Shown here in pieces: positions 17,928 through 25,664 of a stretch of DNA of 29,298 bases. A model generated the notes under the pieces. That model saw nothing but the letters and a program-made list of their open reading frames with translations. It was not told the DNA's origin and did no database searches. The stretch lies in assembly GCA_902478995.1 (NCBI GenBank), contig CABSNF010000016.1:1-29298 (forward strand), read 5' to 3'. The DNA comes from an uncultured Collinsella sp. Lineage in GTDB: Bacteria > Actinomycetota > Coriobacteriia > Coriobacteriales > Coriobacteriaceae. The stretch's first letter is position 1. Each line of letters opens with the position of its first letter. The position numbers and the translations under genes were made by a program.

Positions 17928-17941
17928 GAGGGGATAGACCT

Positions 17942-19390
17942 ATGGCAGACATCGCATTCGAGAAGGACCTCTCCGTCGCCGAGACCGGCATCGGGGGCCT
18001 CAAGGTCGTCGACCTCGCCGTCCACGGCGACTCGCGCGGCTGGTTCAAGGAGAACTGGCAGCGCGCCAAGATGACCGAGTTGGGTATCCCCGACTTCCGC
18101 GTCGTCCAGAACAACGTCTCCTACAACGAGAAGAGGGGCGTCACCCGCGGCATCCACGCCGAGCCCTGGGACAAGTTTATCAGCGTCGCGCGCGGCAGCG
18201 TCTTCGGCGCCTGGGTGGACCTGCGCGAGGGCAGCGAGACCTTCGGCAAGGTGTTCACCTGCACGCTCGACCCGTCGAAGGCCATCTACGTCCCGCGCGG
18301 CGTGGGCAACTCCTTCCAGGCCCTGGAGGACGGCACCGCCTACACCTACCTGGTGGACGCCCACTGGTCGCTCGAGCTCAAGAGGACCTACACCTTCGTT
18401 AACCTCGCCGACCCCGAGCTCGCCATCCAGTGGCCCATCCCGCTCGACCAGGCCACCGTCTCCGAGGCCGACCTCAACCACCCGATGCTGAAGGACGTCG
18501 TCCCCATGGCGCCGAAGCGCACCCTCGTCACCGGCTGCGACGGCCAGCTGGGCCACGCGGTGCGCGCGCTCGCCGAGGAGCGCGGCGTGGCCAAGGACTT
18601 CGACTTCTGCGACATCGACACCTTCGACATGTCCGACCCGGAGGCCTATTCGCAGTACGACTGGTCGCTCTACGGCACCGTGATCAACTGCGGCGCCTAC
18701 ACCGCCGTGGATAAAGCCGAGACCCCCGAGGGCCGCGCCATCGCCTGGAAGGCCAACGCGACCGGGCCGGCCCTGCTCGCCCGCACCTGCTCCGAGCACG
18801 GGATCACCCTGGTCCACGTGTCCAGCGACTACGTCTTCGACGGCACCGCCGAGGTGCACGACGAGGAGGAGCCCCTCAGCCCGCTGTCCGTCTACGGCCA
18901 GACCAAGGCCGCCGGCGACATCGCCGTGGCCGGGTGCCCGCGCCACTACATCATGCGCTCCAGCTGGGTCATCGGCGAGGGCCACAACTTCGTGAAGACC
19001 ATGAAGGCGCTCTCTGACCGCGTAGCCGACCCCGAGGACGGGCTCGAGCAGGTGACGGTCGTGGACGACCAGCTGGGCCGCCTGACCTTCACGCGCGACA
19101 TGGCCGAGGCCATCTTCCACGTGCTGGGGACGCACGCCCCCTACGGCACCTACGACTGCACCGGCTCCGGCGCCGTGAAGAGCTGGGCGGACATCGCCCG
19201 CGCCGTCTTCGAGGCCGCCAACGGCAACGGCGACAGGGTCGTGCCGGTTTCGACCGCCGACTACTACGCCGGCGCCGCCGGCCCCATCGCCCCGCGCCCG
19301 GTCCACTCCGCGCTCGACCTTTCCAGGCTCGAGTCGGTCGGCTTCCATATGCCCGACTGGGAGGAAGAGCTAAAACTTCATTTTGATTAG
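17942..19390 (+). CDS. rmlC-rmlD: Fused dTDP-4-dehydrorhamnose 3,5-epimerase / dTDP-4-dehydrorhamnose reductase (RmlC-RmlD)
   Basis: ATG 17942 has AGGAGGG 8 bases upstream; the open frame further back only shadows rmlB. The 482-residue protein carries two enzymes. Residues about 1-185 are a cupin epimerase, with the catalytic-type His H72 in TRGIHAEPW and YVPRGVGNSFQ. From about 192 on is an NADPH-dependent reductase, with GCDGQLGHAV, NCGAYTAVDKAE, SSDYVFDGT and Y318/K322 in YGQTKAAGD. Together they complete dTDP-L-rhamnose. The epimerase motif reads RGIHAE where classical RmlC usually has RGLHYQ. The last eight codons (from about 19370) shift suddenly to AT-rich codons, so the cassette edge falls inside this gene. 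Confidence 0.93.
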   Translation: MADIAFEKDLSVAETGIGGLKVVDLAVHGDSRGWFKENWQRAKMTELGIPDFRVVQNNVSYNEKRGVTRGIHAEPWDKFISVARGSVFGAWVDLREGSETFGKVFTCTLDPSKAIYVPRGVGNSFQALEDGTAYTYLVDAHWSLELKRTYTFVNLADPELAIQWPIPLDQATVSEADLNHPMLKDVVPMAPKRTLVTGCDGQLGHAVRALAEERGVAKDFDFCDIDTFDMSDPEAYSQYDWSLYGTVINCGAYTAVDKAETPEGRAIAWKANATGPALLARTCSEHGITLVHVSSDYVFDGTAEVHDEEEPLSPLSVYGQTKAAGDIAVAGCPRHYIMRSSWVIGEGHNFVKTMKALSDRVADPEDGLEQVTVVDDQLGRLTFTRDMAEAIFHVLGTHAPYGTYDCTGSGAVKSWADIARAVFEAANGNGDRVVPVSTADYYAGAAGPIAPRPVHSALDLSRLESVGFHMPDWEEELKLHFD

Positions 19391-19402
19391 ATGCCTTTAG
19401 TA

Positions 19403-19443
19403 CATTGTTTGCATTCTTAAAATCAGTGAGAATGCAAACAATG
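19403..19443. other. Perfect 15-bp inverted repeat after the rml cassette
   Basis: CATTGTTTGCATTCT is repeated in inverted form at 19429-19443 with an 11-base loop. It begins 12 bases after the rmlD stop. No T-run follows, so it may be a weak terminator, an RNA-stabilising hairpin, or a scar of the compositional boundary. Confidence 0.6.
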
Positions 19444-19501
19444 CCATGGGCATTTATGCCATTTTGCCAAGTTGCACCAGGAATTTTTTGGATGGTTTTC
19501 A

Positions 19502-21382
19502 ATGCATTTTAAACTTGCAAATTTGATTTTTAACGGATCTGATGCGATGTTGCAGTATCCATTGCTTTGCTATAGGGCAACGGAGGGTCTTGTTATTCCA
19601 ACTTCGAATGACGCTATTGAAATCATGAAATCGACCAATGTTGATTTCACAACATATTTTAATGCGCTATCCATTTATAAGTGGCGAAAATACACTACTG
19701 CAAAGGCGTTTTATCTTCATATCGAGTATTGCGGCTCCGCCTTAACGCTTCAGCAGACGTATGCAAATAATTATTCTTGGATTCCTTCTACAATTGATGG
19801 CTCTGCGGTTAGTTTGCAACGATCCGATGAATGGAGTACGGCTGAAATCGAACTCTCCCTTTGTGAGGGAGAGATTCTGCACGCTTTTAATATCAGTACT
19901 GAAGGCCCTGTTAATATTCGGAATGCGTATTATTATTGCGATTGTGAAGAACTGGATATTCATCCAGTTGAGCTAGCGCTTGCAACTACTACGTTTAAAA
20001 AAGAGGACTATATTGTCCGTAACGTATCTCTTTTACAAAAGAACATTATTGATTCTGATGAAGAGATTGCTGATCATTTCCACGTACACATTATTGATAA
20101 TGGCCGTTCGCTGAATAGTGCAAACCTGGATTCATCGCGTGTTACTGTTCATCCAAATCCTAATGTCGGCGGGTCTGGTGGTTTTGCTCGGGGGATGATT
20201 GAGTCACTTGAGCAGAATCCTAAAGCGACTCATGTTCTCCTGATGGACGATGATGTCGAGGTTCTTCCCGAGAGTTTTATCCGCACTTTCAACCTGCTCT
20301 CTCTTCTCAAAGAAGAATATGCTGAGGCCTTTTTATCGGGTGCCATGATGAGCTTGGAAGAGCCCAATTTGCGTACCGAGGATTTAGGGTTCTTTACTGC
20401 TAAGGGAACTTTTTCTCCCCTTAAGCCTGCAGGCTATATGACCTCACTTCATGATGTCGTTGAGACCGAGATATATAAGGCCCCAACTGGCCTTTATGAG
20501 GACACTGCCCAACAGTATGCTGGCTGGTGGTATTGCGTTATACCTACCGCAACGATTGAACGTGAGGGGTTGCCCTTGCCCTTATTTGTTCGTTCTGATG
20601 ATGCTGAGTATGCGCTTCGTTGCAAACCCAAGTTCATGTCCATGAATGGTATTTGCGTTTGGCATAATTCCTTTAAGTTTAAGTATAGTGCTGCCGTGGA
20701 GCGTTATCAGGTAAGCCGAAATACGCTAATCAGTCAGGCGACAACTGGCGCTGCGCCTCTCTCTGATTTTCTTTATGAGATTCGTCGTGAAGTTGAGCTC
20801 GACTTGAAGAAATTTAATTACGATGAAGCTGCTCTTGCCGTAAAAGGTCTTGAAGATTTTTTGAGAGGTCCGGAGTGGATTTCTCATCCTGTCGCTGAAT
20901 CCCGTTTTATGGCGGCAAATCGTGAAAGGGAACAATTGATTCCCATCGAGCAGCTCATCCCTCAGGCACAAGAATTGGGTGTCGACTTGACGCAACTGAC
21001 TTTTGGCAATTTGAGCCTTGGGGGCGACAGGTCTAGGCTGCAGGCATTTAAGGATTATCTGACCATTAATGGCCACCGTTTTGTTAACGACTCCGCTAAA
21101 CGTAACGGTAGGGTTGCTGTTATTGATGCTGCGGGATGGGTTTATCCCGCAGGTAAAATCAGGGATGTTGACACGCTTATTGTGGTAGATATGCCTAATA
21201 AAAAGGGTGCCATTAGACATATGGATAAGAAGCGATTCAAAGAGGTTTGGAGTCGTTTTCGTAAAGCCGAGAAGGAATTCAAGCGTAACAAAGATAAGAT
21301 TTATACCGAATACGCTTCGTATAGAGATGTCCTTACTTCGATCGATTTCTGGAAACAGTATTTGAAAGAGGCGTCGGAGTAG
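19502..21382 (+). CDS. GlfT2-like galactofuranosyltransferase, copy 1
   Basis: I chose ATG 19502 because the protein then starts MHFKLANLIF, matching the paralogue at 22701. An upstream TTG (19472) has no homologous extension. At 626 residues it is close to mycobacterial GlfT2 (637, from memory). The N-terminal third is a beta-rich region, followed by the GT-A core: DDD at 249-251 in LLMDDDVEVLPES, D366/D367 in VRSDDAEY, H388 in CVWHNSF, and PNPNVGGSGGFARGM upstream. Family knowledge assigns polymerisation of UDP-galactofuranose onto a lipid-linked acceptor. The UDP-Galf synthase gene glf is in the same window. The ribosome site is weak. Galf specificity is inferred from homology and context. 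Confidence 0.85.
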   Translation: MHFKLANLIFNGSDAMLQYPLLCYRATEGLVIPTSNDAIEIMKSTNVDFTTYFNALSIYKWRKYTTAKAFYLHIEYCGSALTLQQTYANNYSWIPSTIDGSAVSLQRSDEWSTAEIELSLCEGEILHAFNISTEGPVNIRNAYYYCDCEELDIHPVELALATTTFKKEDYIVRNVSLLQKNIIDSDEEIADHFHVHIIDNGRSLNSANLDSSRVTVHPNPNVGGSGGFARGMIESLEQNPKATHVLLMDDDVEVLPESFIRTFNLLSLLKEEYAEAFLSGAMMSLEEPNLRTEDLGFFTAKGTFSPLKPAGYMTSLHDVVETEIYKAPTGLYEDTAQQYAGWWYCVIPTATIEREGLPLPLFVRSDDAEYALRCKPKFMSMNGICVWHNSFKFKYSAAVERYQVSRNTLISQATTGAAPLSDFLYEIRREVELDLKKFNYDEAALAVKGLEDFLRGPEWISHPVAESRFMAANREREQLIPIEQLIPQAQELGVDLTQLTFGNLSLGGDRSRLQAFKDYLTINGHRFVNDSAKRNGRVAVIDAAGWVYPAGKIRDVDTLIVVDMPNKKGAIRHMDKKRFKEVWSRFRKAEKEFKRNKDKIYTEYASYRDVLTSIDFWKQYLKEASE

Positions 21383-21390
21383 TCTTCATG

Positions 21391-21427
21391 TGAGTGGGTT
21401 TCAAGGTGGGACCCACTCATTCTTTTG
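21391..21427 (+). terminator. Hairpin terminator after GlfT2-like copy 1
   Basis: TGAGTGGGT pairs with ACCCACTCA around an 11-base loop, followed by TTCTTTTG. It lies 9 bases after the stop codon and partly separates this gene from the licD-like gene. Confidence 0.65.
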
Positions 21428-21481
21428 TATCATATGAGTAATTGTGCTTCGTTCATTGTTTGTCGTTGCGAAGGTTAAGCC

Positions 21482-22372
21482 ATGTCCTTGCTTTCTACTA
21501 TTAAAAAGATCCTCCCTGGCTCATCCCGATCGTTGCATGCTATGCATGAGGATATGGACCGTCGTTTTGACGAGGTTTTCGCCCGTATTGAGCAGGCCGA
21601 TAACGGTATCAATATGAATATCAATTACAAATTCGATACTCGGCTATTTCCAGAAATTGAATTGCTCAAGCAACGCCAACAAAGTCTGTCAGAACAAATG
21701 AGGCTTCGCTTTGAATTGTTCGCGCGACGTGCGTACCCCGATCTCACCCCTTTTGAGCTCCGTTGCAAAATCTTTGATGCATTACCCGACGCCGAGGGTG
21801 ATATTCGATTGATGCAGCAGGCAAACGCGGCCTTGATGAGTAAGCTAGACGCGATTTGTGTTGCCAATAATATTCAATACTGGCTTTCTTATGGTTCTCT
21901 TGTTGGCACCTTGTCTCGATCGGGTTTTATTCCTTGGGACGACGATATTGATATCTGCATGCTTAGGTCCGATGTGGATAAGCTCACTGCCGCTTTAATA
22001 GACGACCCTGAATATCAAATCACCCTCGTATATGACTGGTTTGTAAAGTGTCGTCAAGTTCGCTTTTGTTCAACTAATTCGCTTATACCTTGTTTTGTGG
22101 ACATTTCGATTTACGACCGGGCGGCCGAGAATTCCAAGCGCGCGAACGATCAACTTAGGCAACTCAGAATTGAGCTTATGGATTTCTTTGACAAAAATGA
22201 ACGTGAGTTTAGTTTTTGGAAAGATATCCTTGGATGGTTCATCCACACAGTGGTCTTAGCGTGCAGTGCGGAGATGTTGACTTGGAAGCTCAGAGAACAG
22301 TTGTTTCTTCTGCGGAGATTGATCTTGTCCAGAGCGTATTCGATTCGTTTAACGAAAAGGCTCATGATCTAG
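21482..22372 (+). CDS. LicD-family protein, N-terminal part of a frameshifted gene
   Basis: This frame encodes 296 residues. The first about 120 are alpha-helical and polar. The LicD nucleotidyltransferase-like core follows: YWLSYGSLVGTLSRSGFIPW and then DDDID, with acidic residues D153-155 and D157. LicD proteins transfer phosphocholine or similar phospho-groups from a CDP/UDP donor to surface glycans. After about residue 245 the translation becomes hydrophobic and basic and no longer resembles the family, while the familiar C-terminus appears in the next frame down (see 22211-22668). It sits between two GlfT2-like genes, so the likely target is the galactofuranose polymer. As it stands, the product would lack the C-terminal third. 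Confidence 0.75.
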   Translation: MSLLSTIKKILPGSSRSLHAMHEDMDRRFDEVFARIEQADNGINMNINYKFDTRLFPEIELLKQRQQSLSEQMRLRFELFARRAYPDLTPFELRCKIFDALPDAEGDIRLMQQANAALMSKLDAICVANNIQYWLSYGSLVGTLSRSGFIPWDDDIDICMLRSDVDKLTAALIDDPEYQITLVYDWFVKCRQVRFCSTNSLIPCFVDISIYDRAAENSKRANDQLRQLRIELMDFFDKNEREFSFWKDILGWFIHTVVLACSAEMLTWKLREQLFLLRRLILSRAYSIRLTKRLMI

Positions 22373-22668
22373 GTTTGTTAACCGATGAGTCTCGTGGTGA
22401 TTTTGCATACGCGATTGATAACGTTTTTGATGCCCCTAAACGTAAAATAATTTGGGACCGCAATGATATCCTTCCCGTAAGAAAGCATCCGTTTGACAGC
22501 TTCTCTTTTTTGGTTCCCGCGAAAGCGGAAAAGGTCGCTGATGATTGCTATCCTGGATGGCCTTACATGCCAATGGACATCTGTGGGCATGATCATTTTG
22601 CAAAGGATGTTTTGTCTGATCCCGATGTTCGCTCCGCGATGGCAAAGTTTGTCGACGAATGTAATTAG
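22211..22668 (+). pseudogene. LicD-family C-terminal part, displaced by a -1 frameshift
   Basis: Reading in the other frame from the T5 run at 22213-22217 gives SFLERYPWMVHPHSG and then KRKIIWDRNDILPVRKHPF, PGWPYMPMDICGH and a normal end at 22668. That is the expected second half of a LicD protein. The frame has a stop just upstream (TAG 22210-22212), so the junction must lie after that point. One extra T in the run would join both halves into a 395-residue protein. The segment has no convincing ribosome site of its own. It could be a true mutation, a phase-variable tract, ribosomal slippage on TTT, or a sequence error. Confidence 0.7.
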
Positions 22669-22700
22669 TAGTTACAACGGCTTTGATTAAGGTATTTAAA

Positions 22701-24542
22701 ATGCAGTTTAAACTTGCGAATGTTGTACTTAAAGTTGAAAAGCATGCAAAGGATTTTCCCGAACTCTACTATCGCGTGCTCTCCGGTGGTGCTTCGTATG
22801 ATGACGATATACATTCACTTCATGTCAATGGACACGTTGACTTTCTGACGTATGTGAATGGCCTATCTGCTGGCAAATGGCATCAGTATGCGTCTGTTGG
22901 CGGCGTCGTCTTGCATATGGCTTTATTTGGCAGGGGCCGGGTTGTCGTTCATGGAGTGAGATCTAGCGAGCTGAATCCTGTCGAGCTCAAATCGAATCCT
23001 TTTGATGGCAATGAAATTGATCCTTGCGTTCTCGATATTGATATCGATACAACCGGCTACGACTTGATCGGTTTTAGGATTGAGAGTGATGAGGGCTATT
23101 CCGTAGACCTCTTGAACGCCTCTTATCTGACTGATGTTCCTGAGGACTCAATTAACCAGATCAATCTTGCTCTTTCTACTACTACATTTAAGAATGAGCA
23201 GTACATTCTTCCGAATATTGAACTCGTTAAAGCGGGCATCTCCAAAGAGGACGGTCCGATTCGCGACCACTTCCACATGTTTGTCGTCGACAATGGACAG
23301 ACGCTCGATTCTGCATCACTTTCCGATGAGCTAGTCACCGTGCTCCCGAATCCCAATACGGGCGGTTCGGGAGGATTCGCACGTGGAATGATGGCGGCTA
23401 CTGAAACTCCTGATCAGTACACTCACATCATTTTGATGGATGACGATGTCTCTATTATGCCCGAGAGTTTGATCCGCACGTTCAATCTCCTCTCTCTTGC
23501 TAAAGGCAAGTATAAGGATGCCTTTATTAACGGCGCCATGCTCTCAATGGAGGACCCTACTCGTCAGTTCGAGGATGTCTCGTATGTGGCGACCACTGGT
23601 GCCTATCGTCGCGTAAAAGAGGACTTGAATGTTGGCAAGCTGTCCGACATCCTCGAAAATGAACGCACGAATGTTGAAGTTGATCAGGCCTATGGGGCTT
23701 GGTGGTATAGCTGCATTCCGGTGAAGGCTATCGAAAAGAACGGCCTTCCCATGCCTTTCTTTATCCGCTGCGACGACGTTGAGTTTGGCATGCGCAATAA
23801 GCCTGTCTACATGACCATGAATTGCATTTGCGTGTGGCATGCAAGCTTTGAGGGGCGTTTCCGCGCTTCGGTTGACTGCTACCAGTACTTCCGCAACTTC
23901 TTTGCCATGATTTCACTCGATGATTGTGCTGATGAGAAAATGTTTGTCCTTCGTATTCAGCGAGGGGTACGTCAGAACTTGCGCGATATGGATTATCAGG
24001 CTGCTGAGTTTATCCTTGATGGCTTTGAGGACTATCTGCGCGGCCCTGAGTATCTCCAGAAGCTTGATGGCGCCGCGTCGATGATTGGTAAGGGTAAGTT
24101 AAACGAAAAGCTGATTCCTGTTTCCGAAATGGATCCAGAGCTTCTTCGCAAGGCTGGGGTTACGGAGCAAGTGCTCGCTAATGTTAATCTGGAATTCCAT
24201 CCTTCGAAATTTATGAAGTATTGGAGATCTATTCCTTACGACAAACACTATCTTCCCGATGCGCTGTTGCGCGGAAAGCCCGGCTATGCAGTTAAGAATG
24301 GCAGCTGTACGCTTGAAGGCAATTCGACGCGTTGCAAGACGCTGGTATTTCTTGATCCGACCCGCGAGAAGGGGTCGGTCCGCACGATGGATCGGGCGCG
24401 GTTCAAGAGTATTCGCCGCCGAGAGCACGAACTGATGGCGCGCTATCGTAAAGAGGGCAAGAGCGTCAGGGGGGCATGGAAAGATGCCATGCCGTACATG
24501 ACTTCGCGAGAGTTTTGGGAACAGTATTTAGGTCTGAAATAA
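22701..24542 (+). CDS. GlfT2-like galactofuranosyltransferase, copy 2
   Basis: ATG 22701 gives MQFKLANVVLKVEKHAKDF, aligned with the start of copy 1, and TAAGG lies about 8 bases upstream. The 613-residue protein keeps the full set of family residues: DDD at 247-249 in ILMDDDVSIMPES, D358/D359 in IRCDDVEF, H380 in CVWHASF, and PNPNTGGSGGFARGM. It is clearly diverged from copy 1 at both protein and DNA level (for example in the 265-345 region), so the two probably differ in acceptor or linkage, as GlfT1 and GlfT2 do in mycobacteria. It begins 32 bases after the LicD gene. Its TAA stop lies inside a shared terminator stem. No membrane segment is seen; the family works at the inner membrane face. 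Confidence 0.85.
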   Translation: MQFKLANVVLKVEKHAKDFPELYYRVLSGGASYDDDIHSLHVNGHVDFLTYVNGLSAGKWHQYASVGGVVLHMALFGRGRVVVHGVRSSELNPVELKSNPFDGNEIDPCVLDIDIDTTGYDLIGFRIESDEGYSVDLLNASYLTDVPEDSINQINLALSTTTFKNEQYILPNIELVKAGISKEDGPIRDHFHMFVVDNGQTLDSASLSDELVTVLPNPNTGGSGGFARGMMAATETPDQYTHIILMDDDVSIMPESLIRTFNLLSLAKGKYKDAFINGAMLSMEDPTRQFEDVSYVATTGAYRRVKEDLNVGKLSDILENERTNVEVDQAYGAWWYSCIPVKAIEKNGLPMPFFIRCDDVEFGMRNKPVYMTMNCICVWHASFEGRFRASVDCYQYFRNFFAMISLDDCADEKMFVLRIQRGVRQNLRDMDYQAAEFILDGFEDYLRGPEYLQKLDGAASMIGKGKLNEKLIPVSEMDPELLRKAGVTEQVLANVNLEFHPSKFMKYWRSIPYDKHYLPDALLRGKPGYAVKNGSCTLEGNSTRCKTLVFLDPTREKGSVRTMDRARFKSIRRREHELMARYRKEGKSVRGAWKDAMPYMTSREFWEQYLGLK

Positions 24543-24580
24543 GAAGAGGTCCGGATTAAGTCCGGACCTCTTCTTATTTT
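24536..24580. terminator. Bidirectional terminator overlapping two stop codons
   Basis: AAGAAGAGGTCCGGA (24541-24555) pairs perfectly with 24561-24575 around TTAAG. Pairing extends through flanking A/T bases on both sides, giving U-rich tails in both directions. The stem includes the + strand stop (24540-24542) and the minus strand stop (24574-24576), so one hairpin serves both convergent genes. Confidence 0.9.
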
Positions 24581-25503
24581 GAATAAGTTTTATAGGCTTG
24601 TAACTCCCATTGTTTTCTTTCGACTTTTGCAACTGAGTCGAGGATTAGTCCCGTTGCTAGGCTCAACCCACACAGGAACATGAATGAGGCCGCAAGTATG
24701 GCCGTGGGGAAGCGGGGGACTAAGCCGGTTTGGAAGTACTCCACAACAATTGGAATTCCGAGGGCAAGGCCTATGATGGCGAAGATGAGCGCTATAAGGG
24801 TAAAGAACTTGAGCGGACGATAGTCTTTAAAGAGCGTTCCAATCATTGCGATGACCTTGATGCCGTCGCTAACGGTGTTGAGCTTGGACTCGGAGCCTGC
24901 GGGCCGATCGCGATACTCCACCGGCACGTCTTTAATTCGCCAGCGGTGATCGACAGCGTGGATGGAGAGCTCGGTCTCAATCTGGAAGCCCTCGCTCAAA
25001 ACGGGGAAGGTCTTGACGAAGGGTCTGCTCATGGCTCGGTAGCCGGTCATCACGTCGTCAAAGCTGTAGCCGTAAATCCACTTGATCATGGCGCGAACAA
25101 GATTGTTGCCAAAGCCGTGGAAGGCCCTCTTGTTCTCTTCGGCATAGGTGCCGTTTGACAGGCGATCGCCAACGGTCATATCGGCTTCGCCGTTAAGGAT
25201 GGGCTCGCAAAGCGCCTTTGCCGCCTCGGCGGGGTAAGTGTCGTCTCCATCAACCATTAGATAGCATTCGGCGTCGACATCACGGAACATTTGGCGGCAC
25301 ACGTTGCCTTTGCCCTGTCTGGGCTCGTGGCGCACCGTGGCACCGTGCTGCTTGGCGATTTGCGAAGTGCCATCAGACGAGTTGTTGTCATATACAAAGA
25401 CGGTTGCACCGGGTAACTCTCGATGAAAATCGTCAACAACTTTGCCAATCGTCAGCGCTTCGTTGTAGCAGGGGATTATGACGGCGGTATTCGAATAGTC
25501 CAT
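24574..25503 (-). CDS. Polyprenyl-phosphate glycosyltransferase (GT2, DPM1/GtrB-like)
   Basis: The ATG is preceded on its strand by AAAGGAGG with a 6-base spacer. The 309-residue protein has a GT2 domain: AVIIPCYNEALTIGKVV, FVYDNNSSDGT, the metal-binding VDGDDTYPAE, GDRLSNGTY and DVMTGYRAMS. Two C-terminal transmembrane segments follow (about residues 230-290). Enzymes of this form load a sugar onto undecaprenyl phosphate on the cytosolic side. It is more GC-rich than the AT-rich Gtr block and only distantly similar to the 14191-15171 enzyme, so the window encodes two separate lipid-sugar donor synthases. It is divergent from the exporter genes, with about 160 bases between start codons. The sugar is unknown. 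Confidence 0.88.
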   Translation of the reverse strand: MDYSNTAVIIPCYNEALTIGKVVDDFHRELPGATVFVYDNNSSDGTSQIAKQHGATVRHEPRQGKGNVCRQMFRDVDAECYLMVDGDDTYPAEAAKALCEPILNGEADMTVGDRLSNGTYAEENKRAFHGFGNNLVRAMIKWIYGYSFDDVMTGYRAMSRPFVKTFPVLSEGFQIETELSIHAVDHRWRIKDVPVEYRDRPAGSESKLNTVSDGIKVIAMIGTLFKDYRPLKFFTLIALIFAIIGLALGIPIVVEYFQTGLVPRFPTAILAASFMFLCGLSLATGLILDSVAKVERKQWELQAYKTYSK

Positions 25504-25621
25504 GTCGGACCTCCTTTAATGAATCAACGGGTCGAAAGTATACCTATCGTCTGCCCCTTTGATTAGATATGGGTTAGTTCTCCAGATTTGTTGCGGTGAG
25601 TTATCGTCAACGTGGGAGGGC

Positions 25622-25627
25622 TATACT
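25622..25627 (+). promoter_or_regulatory. Candidate -10 element of the wzm-wzt operon
   Basis: TATACT lies 37 bases before the GTG start, in the divergent intergenic region. The only -35-like candidate, TTATCG at 25601-25606, has a short 15-base spacer, so the match is partial. A mirrored TATACT on the minus strand (25537-25542) could serve the divergent glycosyltransferase. Confidence 0.4.
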
Positions 25628-25664
25628 TTCCACTGTTATGTTTTACGAGACAAGGAGATGGTCC

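Noticed and set aside
17906..19348. Minus-strand open frame of 480 codons opposite rmlC-rmlD
   Set aside because: Same GC-driven shadow; no recognisable domain, and the + strand gene has every catalytic motif.
19472..19501. TTG start giving ten extra residues on GlfT2-like copy 1
   Set aside because: The paralogue aligns from ATG 19502 (MHFKLAN against MQFKLAN). The extra residues have no counterpart.
22213..22372. The hydrophobic tail of the first LicD frame as a genuine membrane anchor
   Set aside because: The alternative frame from the T5 run restores a recognisable LicD C-terminus up to 22668, which is the simpler explanation. I cannot exclude the anchor completely.
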